Assembly (NCBI GenBank): GCA_037893225.1 | Contig: JAZGUH010000197.1 | Span: 434,001 to 498,000 of the forward strand | Source: Hippasteria phrygiana | Taxonomy: Eukaryota > Echinodermata > Asteroidea > Valvatida > Goniasteridae | Direction: 5' to 3' | Length of the DNA stretch: 64,000 nt | Shown: one piece after another, positions 44,784 to 58,188 of the stretch | How the letters are laid out: each line of letters starts with the position of its first letter | Numbering within the stretch: position 1 is the stretch's first letter | Translations under genes and position numbers: made by a program | The notes under the pieces: generated by a model | Databases searched by the model: none | Seen by the model: the letters and a program-made list of their open reading frames with translations, nothing else | What the model was told of the DNA's origin: nothing

Positions 44784-47293
44784 CTAGAGGTTTGTGTCTG
44801 TTTGAAACAGAACACAAGGCTTTTCCTCTTTTTTTGTTTTCCACCCTAAAACTTCAGGTTACGTTCTATGTTTGTGTTAAGTTTGATTAAGATCTGATGT
44901 TTATAGTGAGTAAAGTGGCTTGTACAAAATTCGTGTACAAAGTCTATGGGATTTTGGATAGAACTAAAACATTCATAGACAATTAGCCGATGACGTCATC
45001 ATGACTTCACTTCGGATGTTACATTCTACTGGCACTATCTACCTTCCCACAATTTTTTATGATACTCAGACCTATTCTTATATATGTTATTAAAAAAAAA
45101 CATTTTGATGACGTCATGATGACGTCACACATTTTCACATTTACGTGAAATAATATAGGAGCTAACAAAGCTATTCCAAAAAGAATTTGGAATTTAGCAT
45201 GTTCTGTTGATGAGATATGGCTTTAAGAAACTTTTACGGTTCAAAAACTTTAAAATTACTATAAAATCGTATGGTGACGTCATCATGACGTCACCTCAAT
45301 TTTCATCTATAACACGTGGTGGCCCACCAACATACCAGGTTTAAAGGCAATCGGACATACGGTTCTCTAGATATGGGCCCTTGAAAAATGCACGTTTAGG
45401 ATGACGTCACGTGACACGTGATGACGTCATCATGACGTCACGTTTCGGCATACATTTTCAGCTGAGGGTCTTTGTTTGTGTTAAGCCTGATTAACATCTG
45501 AGGTTGTTTAGTGACCAAAGTGCCACTTACAAAATTCGTCTACAAAGTCTATGGGATTTGGGATAGAACTAAAAATTTCATAGAAAATCAGCCGATGACG
45601 TCATCATGACGTCACTTTGGATTTTACATGCTAGTAGCATTATCTACCTACCCAGCAATTTTTATGACGATCGAACGTACCCTTATATGTGTTTCAAAAA
45701 AGAACATTTTTGATGACGTCATGATGACGTCACACATTTTCCCATTTATGTGAAAGAATATAGGAGCTAACAAAGCTATTCCAAAAAGAATTTTGGATTT
45801 AGCATGTTCTGTTCATGAGATATGGCTTTAAGAAACTTTAATGTTCAAAAACTTTAAAATTACTATAAAATCGTATGATGACGTCATCATGACGTCACGT
45901 AAATGTTCATCTATAACACGTGGTGGTCTACCAACATACCGGGTTTAAAGGCAATCGGACCTACGGCTCTCTAGATATGGGCCCTTGAAAAATCATCTTT
46001 AAGATGACGTCACGTGACATGTGATGACGTCATCATGACGTAAAAGGTCGGCACACATTGTGAGCAGTTGGGGTAAGTGTCTGCCAAGTTTAAAAGTAGC
46101 CAAAGTGGCCGGTAAGAAAGAAAACGTTTACAATGCTATGGGCACTATTCTAGCGACTTGAAAACATATTTATTTTATTACGTCATCATGACGTCACACA
46201 ATTTTCGCTTTTTAGGGCATATCTTTGAAACATACCAAAGCTATAACAAAAGGAATTTTGAAAATATTTTGTTTTGTTCGCTAGATATATTGAAAAGAAT
46301 GTTACGATTTAAACAATTTAGAAATTCAGCGACTTGAAAAAAGACTACAAATCAATTCTTTTTATAACAGCATGCACTTTTAAGCCATGGTTATCTGCCC
46401 TTCCCAGAATTCCTTTGTGTTATATTGAATTTGGTCTAAATTTTGAAATGGCTGCTATTTCTTACTTGGGTTAGCCACGATCATGAAATTTTGGAATTAG
46501 GTACAGAAAAATTCAATGTATACATTTTTGTAATCGAATTGACACTTACATTCGTTTAAAAAAAAAAAACGTTTGGATGACGTCATCATGACGTCACACA
46601 ATTTTCGCTTTTTAGGGCATATCTTTGAGACATACCAAAGCTATAACAAAAAGAATTTTGAAAATATCTTGTTTTGTTCGCTAGATATATTGAAAAGAAT
46701 GTTACGATTTTAAAACTTCAAAAATTCAGCGACTTAAAAAAAGACTAGAAATCAACCCCTTTTATAAACAGCAAGCACATAATACCCATGGTTATCTGCC
46801 CTTCCCAGAATTCCTTTGTGTTATATTGAATTTGGTCCAAATTTTGAAATGGCTGTTATTTCTTACTTGAGTGAGCCACGATCATGAAATTTTGGAATTA
46901 CGTACAGAAAAATTCAATGTATACATTTTTGTAATCGAATTGACACTTACATGCGTTTAAAAAAAAAATAATTTTTGATGACGTCATCATGACGTCACAC
47001 AATTTTCGCTTTTTAGGGCATATCTTTGAGACATACCAAAGCTATAACAAAAAGAATTTTGAAAATATCTTGTTTTGTTCGCTAGATATATTGAAAAGAA
47101 TGTTACGATTTTCAAAATTCAAAAAATCATAAAAAATCACGTGATGACGTCATCATGACGTCACTCTTCGGCATACAATTTCAGGTTCGGGTCTATGTTT
47201 GTGTTAAGTTTAATTAAGATCTGAGATTGTTTAGTGACCAAAGTGGCTGTCATAAAATTCGTGTACAAAGTCTATGGGATTTAGGATAGAACT

Positions 47294-47324
<31 letters not shown>

Positions 47325-47386
47325 ATAAAAAAAAAAAAATCAGAACAAAAACAAAGCCTTTTCCGACGGATTGTCGGAAAAGCCAA
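44784..47386 (-). mobile_element. Array unit 10 (type II), with right-end hairpin
   Basis: CTAG at 44784-44787; hairpin at 44792-44817. It ends with an (AAG)n tract and a hairpin at 47356-47384 (CTTTTCCGAC/GTCGGAAAAG) directly before the next CTAG. Near-identical to units 12 and 13. Confidence 0.65.
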
Positions 47387-50300
47387 CTAGAGATCTATGT
47401 CTGTTACAAGAACAGAACATAGGGCTTTTCCGCATTTTTTTATTACATCACTTCGAATTTTGCATACGTTGTTCACATTTATATTCAAGTATATGTGACC
47501 AAACAAACGTTTTAAAAAAGGAATTTCGACATTTGCATGTTTCGTTAAAGAGATATGGCTTAAAGTTGGAAAAATTAAACAAAGCTATAAAATAGTATGA
47601 TCATGTCATCGTGACGTCACATCAATTTGTATCTGTAATCCTAGTTGGCCTACCAGCATACCAAGAATGGATGCAATCTTAAGTACAGTTCTCTAGATAT
47701 AGGAGCTTAAAATATGCACCTTTAAGATGATGTCATGTGACCCATGATGACGTCATCACGACGGCACTTGTCAAAGACAATATATTTGCAACGTGGCCTA
47801 TGTCAAGGTTGAAGTCAATCTGATCAACGACAGTATACAATTTATATAGCACAATGAAATTTGAAACATTTAAAAATTCATAGAAAATTAACCAATGATG
47901 TTATCATGACGTCACCTGGGATTTTACATGCTAGTGGCACTGTCTACCTACCTACCAATTTTTATGACGATCGGACTTACCCTTATATGTGTTTCTATAA
48001 AGCACATTTTTGATGACGTCATGATGACGTCATACACTTTTCATATTTATGTGAAAGAATATCGGAGCTAACAAAGCTATTACAAATAGAATTTTGAATT
48101 TAGCATGTTCTGTTGAGATATGGCTTCAAGAAACTTTAAGATTCAAAAACTTAAACATTACTATAAAATCGTATGATGACGTCATCATGACGTCACCTTA
48201 ATTTTCATCTATAACACGTGGTGGCCCACCAACATACCAGGTTTTAAGGCAATCGGACCTACGGTTCTCTAGATATGGGCCCTTGAAAAATGCACCTTTA
48301 TGATGACGTCACGTGACACGTGATGACGTCATCATGACGTCACTCTTCGGCATACATTTTCAGCTAAGGGTCTTTGTTTGTGTTAAGTCTCATTAAGATC
48401 TGAGGTTGTTTAGTGACCAAAGTGCCACTTACAAAATTCGTGTACAAAGTCTAAGGGATTTGGGATAGAACAACAAAATTCATATAAAATCAGCCGATGA
48501 CGTCATCATGACCTCACTTTCGATTTGACATGCTAGTAGTATTATCTACCCACCCACCAATGTTTATGACGATCGGAGGTACCCTTATATGTGTTTCAAA
48601 AAAGTACATTTTTGATGACGTCATGATGACGTCACAATTTTTTTCCATTGATGTGAAAGAATATAGGAGCTAACAAATCTATTACAAAAAGAATTTTGAA
48701 TTTAGCATGTTCTGTTGATGAGATATGACTTTAAGAAACTTTAAGGTTCAAAAACTTTAAAATTACTATAAAATCGTATGGTGACGTCATCATGACGTCA
48801 CCTCAATTTTCATCTATAACACGTGGTGGCCCACCAACATACCAGGTTTAAAGGCAATCCGAACTACGGTTCTCTAGATATGGGCCCTTGAAAAATCACC
48901 TTTATGATGACGTCACGTGACACGTGATGACGTCATCATGACGTCACTCTTCGGCATACATTTTTAGCTAAGGGTCTTTGTTTGTGTTAAGTCTCATTAA
49001 GATCTGAGGTTGTTTAGTGACCAAAGTGCCACTTACAAAATTCGTGTACAAAGTCTAAGGGATTTGGGATAGAACAAAACAATTCATATAAAATCAGCCG
49101 ATAAAATCAGCCGATGACGTCATCATGACGTCACTTTGGATTTTACATGCTAGTAGTATTATCTACCCACACACCAATTTGTATGACGATCGGACGTACC
49201 CTTATATGTGTTTCAAAAAAGTACATTTTTGATGACGTCATGATGACGTCACAAATTGTTCCCATTGATGTGAAAGTATATAGGAGCTAACAAATCTATT
49301 CCAAAAAGAATTTTGAATTTAGCATGTTCTGTTGATGAGATATGACTTTAAGAAACTTTAAGGTTCAAAAACTTTAAAATTACTATAAAATCGTATGGTG
49401 ACGTCATCATGACGTCACCTCAATTTTCATCTATAACACGTGGTGGCCCAGCAACATACCAGGTTTAAAGGCAATCCGAACTACGGTTCTCTAGATATGG
49501 GCCCTTGAAAAATCACCTTTAAGATGACGTCACGTGACATGTGATGACGTCATCATAACGTCATGTCAATTTCCATCTATAACACCCGGTGGCATACCTA
49601 GACATTACGTTTCTTAATCGAACTTGTACTTTTGTAGATATATGGCTTTAAAAACTGCCCCTTTAAGATGACGTCACGTGACATGTGATGACGTCATCAT
49701 GACGTAAAAGTTTGGCACACATTGTGAGCAGTTGGGGTAAGTGTTTGCCTAGTTTAAAAGTAGCCAAAGTGGACGGTAAGAAAGAAAACGTTTACAAATG
49801 CTATGGGCAATAGTCTAGCGACTTGAAAAAAGACTAGAAATCAACCCTTTTTATAAACAGCATGCACATTTAAGCCATGGTTATCCGCCCTTCCCAGAAT
49901 TCCTTTGTGTTATATTGAATTTGGTCTAAATTTTTAAATGGCTGTTATTTCTTACTTGTGTGAGCCACGATCATGAAATTTTGGAATTAGGTACAGATAA
50001 ATTTAATGTATACATTTTTGTAATCGGATTGACCCTTACAAGCGTTTTAAAAAAAATATTGTTTGATGACGTCATCATGACGTCACACAATTTTCGCTTT
50101 TTAGGACATATCTTTGAGACATACCAAAGCTATAACAAAATACAATTTTGAAAAAATCTTGTTTTGTTCGCTAGATATATTTAAAAGAATGTTACGATTT
50201 TAACAATTCAAGAATTCAGCGACTTGAAAAAAGACTAGAAATCAACCCCTTTTATAAACAGCATGCTCTTTTAAGCCATGGTTATCTGCCCTTCCCAGAA

Positions 50301-50809
50301 TTCCTTTGTGTTATATTGAATTTGGTCTAAATTTTGAAATTGCTGTTATTTCTTACTTGAGTAAGCCACGATCATGAAATTTTGGAATTGGGTACAGATA
50401 AATTCAATGTATACATTTTTGTAATCGGATTGACCCTTACAAGCGTATAAGAAAAACCACTTTTTTGATGACGTTATCATGACGTCACACAATTTTCGCT
50501 TTTTAGGGCATATCTTTGAGACATACCAAAGCTATAACAAAAAGAATTTTGAAATTATCTTGTTTTGTTCGCTAGATATATTGAAAAGAATGTTACGATT
50601 TTAAGAATTCAAAAATTCATAAAAAATCACGTGATGACGTCATCATGACGTCACTCTTCGGCATACAATTTCAGGTTAGGGTCTTTGTTTGTGTTAAGTT
50701 TGATTAAGATCTGAGTTTGTTTAGTGACCAAAGTGCCACCTATAAAATTCGTGTACAAAGTCTATGGGATTTGGGATGGAACTAAAGTAAGAAGAAGAAG
50801 AAATAAAAA
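47387..50809 (-). mobile_element. Array unit 11 (type II variant hairpin)
   Basis: CTAG at 47387-47390; hairpin at 47395-47422 with stem CTATGTCTGTT/AACAGAACATAG and GGGCTTTTCCG after it. Its first 430 bp are a divergent module set that recurs only at 63058-63260. Confidence 0.6.
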
Positions 50810-52947
50810 CTAGAGGTTTGTGTCTGTTTGAAACAGAACACAAGGCTTTTCCTCTTTTTTTGTTTTCCACCCTAAAACTTCAAGTTACGTTCTATGTTTG
50901 TGTTAAGTTTGATTAAGATCTGATGTTTATAGTGAGTAAAGTGGCTTGTACAAAATTCGTGTACAAAGTCTATGGGATTTTGGATAGAACTAAAACATTC
51001 ATAGACAATTAGCCGATGACGTCATCATGACTTCACTTCGGATGTTACATTCTACTGGCACTATCTACCTTCCCACAATTGTTTATGATACTCAGACCTA
51101 TTCTTATATATGTTATTAAAAAAAAACATTTTGATGACGTCATGATGACCTCACACATTTTCACATTTACGTGAAAGAATATAGGAGCTAACAAAGCTAT
51201 TCCAAAAAGAATTTTGAATTTAGCATGTTCTGTTGATGAGATATGGCTTTAAGAAACTTTTACGGTTCAAAAACTTTAAAATTACTATAAAATCGTATGG
51301 TTACGTCATCATGACGTCACCTCAATTTTCATCTATAACACGTGGTGGCCCACCAACATACCAGGTTTAAAGGCAATCGGACATACGGTTCTCTAGATAT
51401 GGGCCCTTGAAAAATGCACGTTTAGGATGACGTCACGTGACACGTGATGACGTCATCATGACGTCACGTTTCGGCATACATTTTCAGCTAAGGGTCTTTG
51501 TTTGTGTTAAGCCTGATTAACATCTGTCGTTGTTTAGTGACCAAAGTGCCACTTACAAAATTCGTGTACAAAGTCTATGGGATTTGGGATAGAACTAAAA
51601 ATTTCATAGAAAATCAGCCGATGACGTCATCATGACGTCACTTTGGATTTTACATGCTAGTAGCATTATCTACCTACCCAGCAATTTTTATGACGATCGA
51701 AAGTACCCTTATATGTGTTTCAAAAAAGAACATTTTTGATGACGTCATGATGACGTCACACATTTTCCCATTTATGTGAAAGAATATAGGAGCTAACAAA
51801 GCTATTCCAAAAAGAATTTTGGATTTAGCATGTTCTGTTCATGAGATATGGCTTTAAGAAACTTTAATGTTCAAAAACGTTAAAATTACTATAAAATCGT
51901 ATGATGACGTCATCATGACGTCACGTAAATGTTCATCTATAACACGTGGTGGTCCACCAACATACCGGGTTTAAAGGCAATCGGACCTACGGCTCTCTAG
52001 ATATGGGCCCTTGAAAAATCATCTTTAAGATGACGTCACGTGACATGTGATGACGTCATCATGACGTAAAAGGTCGGCACACATTGTGAGCAGTTGGGGT
52101 AAGTGTCTGCCAAGTTTAAAAGTAGCCAAAGTGGCCGGTAAGAAAGAAAACGTTTACAATGCTATGGGCACTATTCTAGCGACTTGAAAACAGATTTATT
52201 TTATTACGTCATCATGACGTCACACAATTTTCGCTTTTTAGGGCATATCTTTGAGACATACCAAAGCTATAACAAAAAGAATTTTGAAAATATCTTCTTT
52301 TGTTCGCTAGATATATTGAAAAGAATGTTACGATTTTAAAACTTCAAAAATTCAGCGACTTGAAAAAAGACTAGAAATCAACCCCTTTTATAAACAGCAA
52401 GCACAAAATACCCATGGTTATCTGCCCTTCCCAGAATTCCTTTGTGTTATATTGAATTTGGTCAAAATTTTGAAATGGCTGCTATTTCTTACTTGGGTTA
52501 GCCACGATCATGAAATTTTGGAATTAGCTAGAGAAAAATTAAATGTATACATTTTTGTAATCGGATTGACACTTACATGCGTTTAAAAAAAAACTAATTT
52601 TTGATGACGTCATCATGACGTCACACAATTTTTACTTTTTAGGGCATATCTTTGAGACATACCAAAGCTATAACAAAAAGAATTTTGAAAATATCTTGTT
52701 TTGTTCGCTAGATATATTGAAAAGAATGTTACGATTTTCAAAATTCAAAAAATCATAAAAAATCATGTGATGACGTCATCATGACGTCACTCTTCGGCAT
52801 ACAATTTCAGGTTCGGGTCTATGTTTGTGTCAAGTTTAATTAAGATCTGAGATTGTTTAGTGACCAAAGTGGCTGTCATAAAATTCGTGTACAAAGTCTA
52901 TGGGATTTAGGATAGAACTAAAATAAGAAGAAGAAATAGAAGAAAAA
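50810..52947 (-). mobile_element. Array unit 12 (type II hairpin)
   Basis: CTAG at 50810-50813; hairpin at 50818-50843. Duplicate of unit 10 lacking some modules. It ends in a degenerate AAGAAGAAATAGAAG tract without a following CTAG. Confidence 0.6.
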
Positions 52948-54823
52948 TTACATTCTACTGGCACTATCTACCTTCCCACAATTTTTTTATGATACTCAGA
53001 CCTATTCTTATATATGTTATTAAAAAAAAACATTTTGATGACGTGATGATGACGTCACACATTTTCACATTTACGTGAAAGAATATAGGAGCTAACAAAG
53101 CTATTCCAAAAAGAATTTTGAATTTAGCATGTTCTGTTGATGAGATATGGCTTTAAGAAACTTTGACGGTTCAAAAACTTTAAAATTACTATAAAATCGT
53201 ATGGTGACGTCATCATGACGTCACCTCAATTTTCATCTATAACACGTGGTGGCCCACCAACATACCAGGTTTAAAGGCAATCGGACATACGGTTCTCTAG
53301 ATATGGGCCCTTAAAAAATGCACGTTTAGGATGACGTCACGTGACACGTGATGACGTCATCATGACGTCACGTTTCGGCATACATTTTCAGCTTAGGGTC
53401 TTTGTTTGTGTTAAGCCTGATTAACATCTGTGGTTGTTTAGTGACCAAAGTGCCACTTACAAAATTCGTCTACAAAGTCTATGGGATTTGGGATAGAACT
53501 AAAAATTTCATAGAAAATCAGCCGATGACGTCATCATGACGTCACTTTGGATTTTACATGCTAGTAGCATTATCTACCTACCCAGCAATTTTTATGACGA
53601 TCGAACGTACCCTTATATGTGTTTCAAAAAAGAACATTTTTGATGACGTCATGATGACGTCACACATTTTCCCATTTATGTGAAAGAATATAGGAGCTAA
53701 CAAAGCTATTCCAAAAAGAATTTTGGATTTAGCATGTTCTGTTCATGAGATATGGCTTTAAGAAACTTTAATGTTCAAAAACTTTAAAATTACTATAAAA
53801 TCGTATGATGACGTCATCATGACGTCACGTAAATGTTCATCTATAACACGTGGTGGTCTACCAACATACCGGGTTTAAAGGCAATCGGACCTACGGCTCT
53901 CTAGATATGGGCCCTTGAAAAATCATCTTTAAGATGACGTCACGTGACATGTGATGACGTCATCATGACGTAAAAGGTCGGCACACACTGTGAGCAGTTG
54001 GGGTAAGTGTCTGCCAAGTTTAAAAGTAGCCAAAGTGGCCGGTAAGAAAGAACACGTTTACAATGCTATGGGCACTATTCAAGCGACTTGAAAACAGATT
54101 TATTTTATTACGTCATCATGACGTCACACAATTTTCGCTTTTTAGAGCATATCTTTGAAACATACCAAAGCTATAACAAAAAGAATTTTGAAAATATCTT
54201 GTTTTGTTCGCTAGATATATTGAAAAGAATGTTACGATTTTAAAACTTCAAAAATTCAGCGACTTGAAAAAAGACTAGAAATCAACCCCTTTTATAAACA
54301 GCAAGCACATAATACCCATGGTTATCTGCCCGTCCCAGAATTCCTTTGTGTTATATTGAATTTGGTCTAAATTTTGAAATGGCTGTTATTTCTTACTTGA
54401 GTGAGCCACGATCATGAAATTTTGGAATTAGGTACAGAAAAATTCAATGTATACATTTTTGTAATCGGATTGACACTTACATGCGTTAACAAAAAAACAC
54501 ATTTTTGATGAAGTCATCATGACGTCACACAATTTTCGGTTTTTAGGGCATATCTTTGAGACATACCAAAGCCATAACAAAAAGAATTTTGAAAATATCT
54601 TGTTTTGTTCGCTAGATATATTGAAAAGAATGTTACGATTTTCAAAATTCAAAAAATCATAAAAAATCACGTGATGACGTCATTATGACGTCACTCTTCG
54701 GCATACAATTTCAGGTATGGGTCTATGTTTGTGTTAAGTTTAATTAAGATCTGAGATTGTTTAGTGACCAAAGTGGCTGTCATAAAATTCGTGTACAAAG
54801 TCTATGGGATTTAGGATAGAACT

Positions 54824-54858
<35 letters not shown>

Positions 54859-54876
54859 AAGAAGAAGAAATAAAAA
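52948..54876 (-). mobile_element. Truncated array unit lacking its hairpin end
   Basis: It starts abruptly at TTACATTCTACTGGCACTAT, a sequence found about 235 bp inside units 10, 12 and 13, then continues collinear with them to the (AAG)n right edge at 54826-54870. The CTAG-hairpin end is missing. Confidence 0.6.
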
Positions 54877-57529
54877 CTAGAGGTTTGTGTCTGTTTGAAA
54901 CAGAACACAAGGCTTTTCCTCTTTTTTTGTTTTCCACCCTAAAACTTCAGGTTACGTTCTATGTTTGTGTTAAGTTTGATTAAGATCTGATGTTTATAGT
55001 GAGTAAAGTGGCTTGTACAAAATTCGTGTACAAAGTCTATGGGATTTTGGATAGAACTAAAACATTCATAGACAATTAGCCGATGACGTCATCATGACTT
55101 CACTTCGGATGTTACATTCTACTGGCACTATCTACCTTCCCACAATTTATGATACTCAGACCTATTCTTATATATGTTATTAAAAAAAACATTTTGATGA
55201 CGTCATGATGACGTCACACATTTTCACATTTACGTGAAAGAATATAGGAGCTAACAAAGCTATTCCAAAAAGAATTTGGAATTTAGCATGTTCTGTTGAT
55301 GAGATATGGCTTTAAGAAACTTTTACGGTTCAAAAACTTTAAAATTACTATAAAATCGTATGGTGACGTCATCATGACGTCACCTCAATTTTCATCTATA
55401 ACACGTGGTGGCCCACCAACATACCAGGTTTAAAGGCAATCGGACATACGGTTCTCTAGATATGGGCCCTTGAAAAATGCACGTTTAGGATGACGTCACG
55501 TGACACGTGATGACGTCATCATGACGTCACGTTTCGGCATACATTTTCAGCTTAGGGTCTTTGTTTGTGTTAAGCCTGATTAACATCTGAGGTTGTTTAG
55601 TCACCAAAGTGCCACTTACAAAATTCGTCTACAAAGTCTATGGGATTTGGGATAGAACTAAAAATTTCATAGAAAATCAGCCGATGACGTCATCATGACG
55701 TCACTTTGGATTTTACATGCTAGTAGCATGATCTACCTACCCAGCAATTTTTATGACGATCGAACGTACCCTTATATGTGTTTCAAAAAAGAACATTTTT
55801 GATGACGTCATGATGACGTCACACATTTTCCCATTTATGTGAAAGAATATCGGAGCTAACAAAGCTATTCCAAAAAGAATTTTGGATTTAGCATGTTCTG
55901 TTGATGAGATATGGCTTTAAGAAACTTTAATGTTCAAAAACTTTAAAATTACTATAAAATCGTATGATGACGTCATCATGACGTCACGTAAATGTTCATC
56001 TATAACACGTGGTGGTCTACCAACATACCGGGTTTAAAGGCAATCGGACCTACGGCTCTCTAGATATGGGCCCTTGAAAAATCATCTTTAAGATGACGTC
56101 ACGTGACATGTGATGACGTCATCATGACGTAAAAGGTCGGCACACATTGTGAGCAGTTGGGGTAAGTGTCTGCCAAGTTTAAAAGTAGCCAAAGTGGCCG
56201 GTAAGAAAGAAAACGTTTACAATGCTATGGGCACTATTCTAGCGACTTGAAAACAGATTTATTTTATTACGTCATCATGACGTCACACAATTTTCGCTTT
56301 TTAGGGCATATCTTTGAAACATACCAAAGCTATAACAAAAGGAATTTTGAAAATATTTTGTTTTGTTCGCTAGATATATTGAAAAGAATGTTACGATTTA
56401 AACAATTTAGAAATTCAGCGACTTGAAAAAAGACTACAAATCAATTCTTTTTATAAACAGCATGCACTTTTAAGCCATGGTTATCTGCCCTTCCCAGAAT
56501 TCCTTTGTGTTTATTGAATTTGGTCTAAATTTTGAAATGGCTGCTATTTCTTACTTGGGTTAGCCACGATCATGAAATTTTGGAATTAGGTACAGAAAAA
56601 TTCAATGTATACATTTTTGTAATCGAATTGACACTTACATTCGTTTAAAAAAAAAAAATGTTTGGATGACGTCATCATGACGTCACACAATTTTCGCTTT
56701 TTAGGGCATATCTTTGAGACATACCAAAGCTATAACAAAAAGAATTTTGAAAATATCTTGTTTTGTTCGCTAGATATATTGAAAAGAATGTTACGATTTT
56801 AAAACTTCAAAAATTCAGCGACTTAAAAAAAGACTAGAAATCAACCCCTTTTATAAACAGCAAGCACATAATACCCATGGTTATCTGCCCTTCCCAGAAT
56901 TCCTTTGTGTTATATTGAATTTGGTCCAAATTTTGAAATGGCTGTTATTTTTTACTTGAGTGAGCCACGATCATGAAATTTTGGAATTACGTACAGAAAA
57001 ATTCAATGTATACATTTTTGTAATCGAATTGACACTTACATGCGTTTAAAAAAAAACTAATTTTTGATGACGTCATCATGACGTCACACAATTTTCGCTT
57101 TTTAGGGCATATCTTTGAGACATACCAAAGCTATAACAAAAAGAATTTTGAAAATATCTTGTTTTGTTCGCTAGATATATTGAAAAGAATGTTACGATTT
57201 TCAAAATTCAAAAAATCATAAAAAATCACGTGATGACGTCATCATGACGTCACTCTTCGGCATACAATTTCAGGTTCGGGTCTATGTTTGTGTTAAGTTT
57301 AATTAAGATCTGAGATTGTTTAGTGACCAAAGTGGCTGTCATAAAATTCGTGTACAAAGTCTATGGGATTTGGGATAGAACTAAAATAAGAAGAAGAAGA
57401 TATAAACAAAAAAAAATCAGAACAAAAACAAAGCCTTTTCCGACGGATTGTCGGAAAAGCCAAAAAAAAAATCAGAACAAAAACAATGCCTTTTCCGAAG
57501 GTTTTCGGAAAAGCCAAAAAGAAAAAAAA
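54877..57529 (-). mobile_element. Array unit 13 (type II), with two right-end hairpins
   Basis: CTAG at 54877-54880; hairpin at 54885-54910. The right end has two CAGAACAAAAACAA-headed hairpins (57433-57461 and 57488-57515), both with CTTTTCCGA stems, the type II motif. Confidence 0.65.
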
Positions 57530-58058
57530 CGAGAGATGTGTGACTGTTGATGAACAGTACACATAGCTTTTCCGCTCTCCATTTTCTTTTTTTTTTACAT
57601 GAAAGGAATTAAGGAATAAAGAGTAAGTTTAAAGAGTGAAAGTATTAAGAGTGAAAGTATAATAAAGGTTGCATGAAATATACCTTAGATTTGTAGATAT
57701 GTTTTCTTTGCGATTATAAGTATCGCACTTTGATGTGTTTTGGTACATGTTGGTTCACGTCATTATGGTCTTAATTTGGAGAATTAAAAACACAGAATTT
57801 TAAAAGGGAATCATTTACAACTCTATTTGTGGGGTTAGCACTGTACATTGTGTACAAATGATGTATATGCGCGATGCGCGGCTGTTCGAGTGGCAAATTG
57901 TTTTCTCTAGGAAGGTTAGGGGCAATTACCATAAATGGGCGTATCTAGACCGCTATTACGATCAAGCATATTCATGATTAAGTTAATTTATATAATAAGC
58001 ATCGCACGCATTATTCAGACAGCTATATAAGGTTGAAGTAAAAATATTTTCTCTAGCT

Positions 58059-58132
58059 ACTGTTGTGGCTATATTGGTAGAGCACTGAAAGCTTTAGACT
58101 ACAGAGGCCTGGGTTCGAATCCTCTGCCCGAT
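58059..58132 (+). repeat. tRNA-like Pol III promoter segment, copy 1
   Basis: A box TGGCTATATTGG (58066-58077) and perfect B box GGTTCGAATCC (58112-58122) have tRNA spacing. The acceptor halves (ACTGTTG and GCCCGAT) do not pair and the T stem is weak, so this is tRNA-derived but not a functional tRNA. It could drive Pol III transcription of the repeat unit. Confidence 0.6.
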
Positions 58133-58188
58133 TTATATTTCAAGGGAAAACACAACGTCTATTTATGACAATTGACCCTAACTTATCT

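Larger units (their letters stand above)
28634..57529 (-). repeat. Satellite-like array of Helitron-like non-autonomous elements rich in paired CRE motifs
   Basis: Nearly 29 kb of related modules. Each module of about 120-170 bp begins with TGACGTCATCATGACGTCA or a close variant. Common modules carry AGGGCATATCTTTGAGACAT, CCACCAATTTTCATGACGAT, GCCCCTTTAAGATGACGTCA and ACAAAGTCTATGGGATTTGG. Thirteen boundaries read (plus strand) A-CTAG, 2-17 bases, hairpin, then (A)GGGCTGTTTCG or AAGGCTTTTCC and a T-rich run. On the minus strand this is hairpin, short spacer, CTAG, T, which matches Helitron 3' ends. Right ends share (C/T)ATGGG with GTGTACAAA upstream. No Rep/helicase gene is present, and all open frames are short shadows of the repeats. 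Confidence 0.75.

Noticed and set aside
28634..57529. CRISPR-like repeat array
   Set aside because: The genome is eukaryotic, the modules are long and diverged, spacers are not unique, and no cas genes exist.
58059..58132. Functional tRNA gene
   Set aside because: The acceptor arms do not pair and the T stem is weak despite good A and B boxes. The same holds for 60447-60520.
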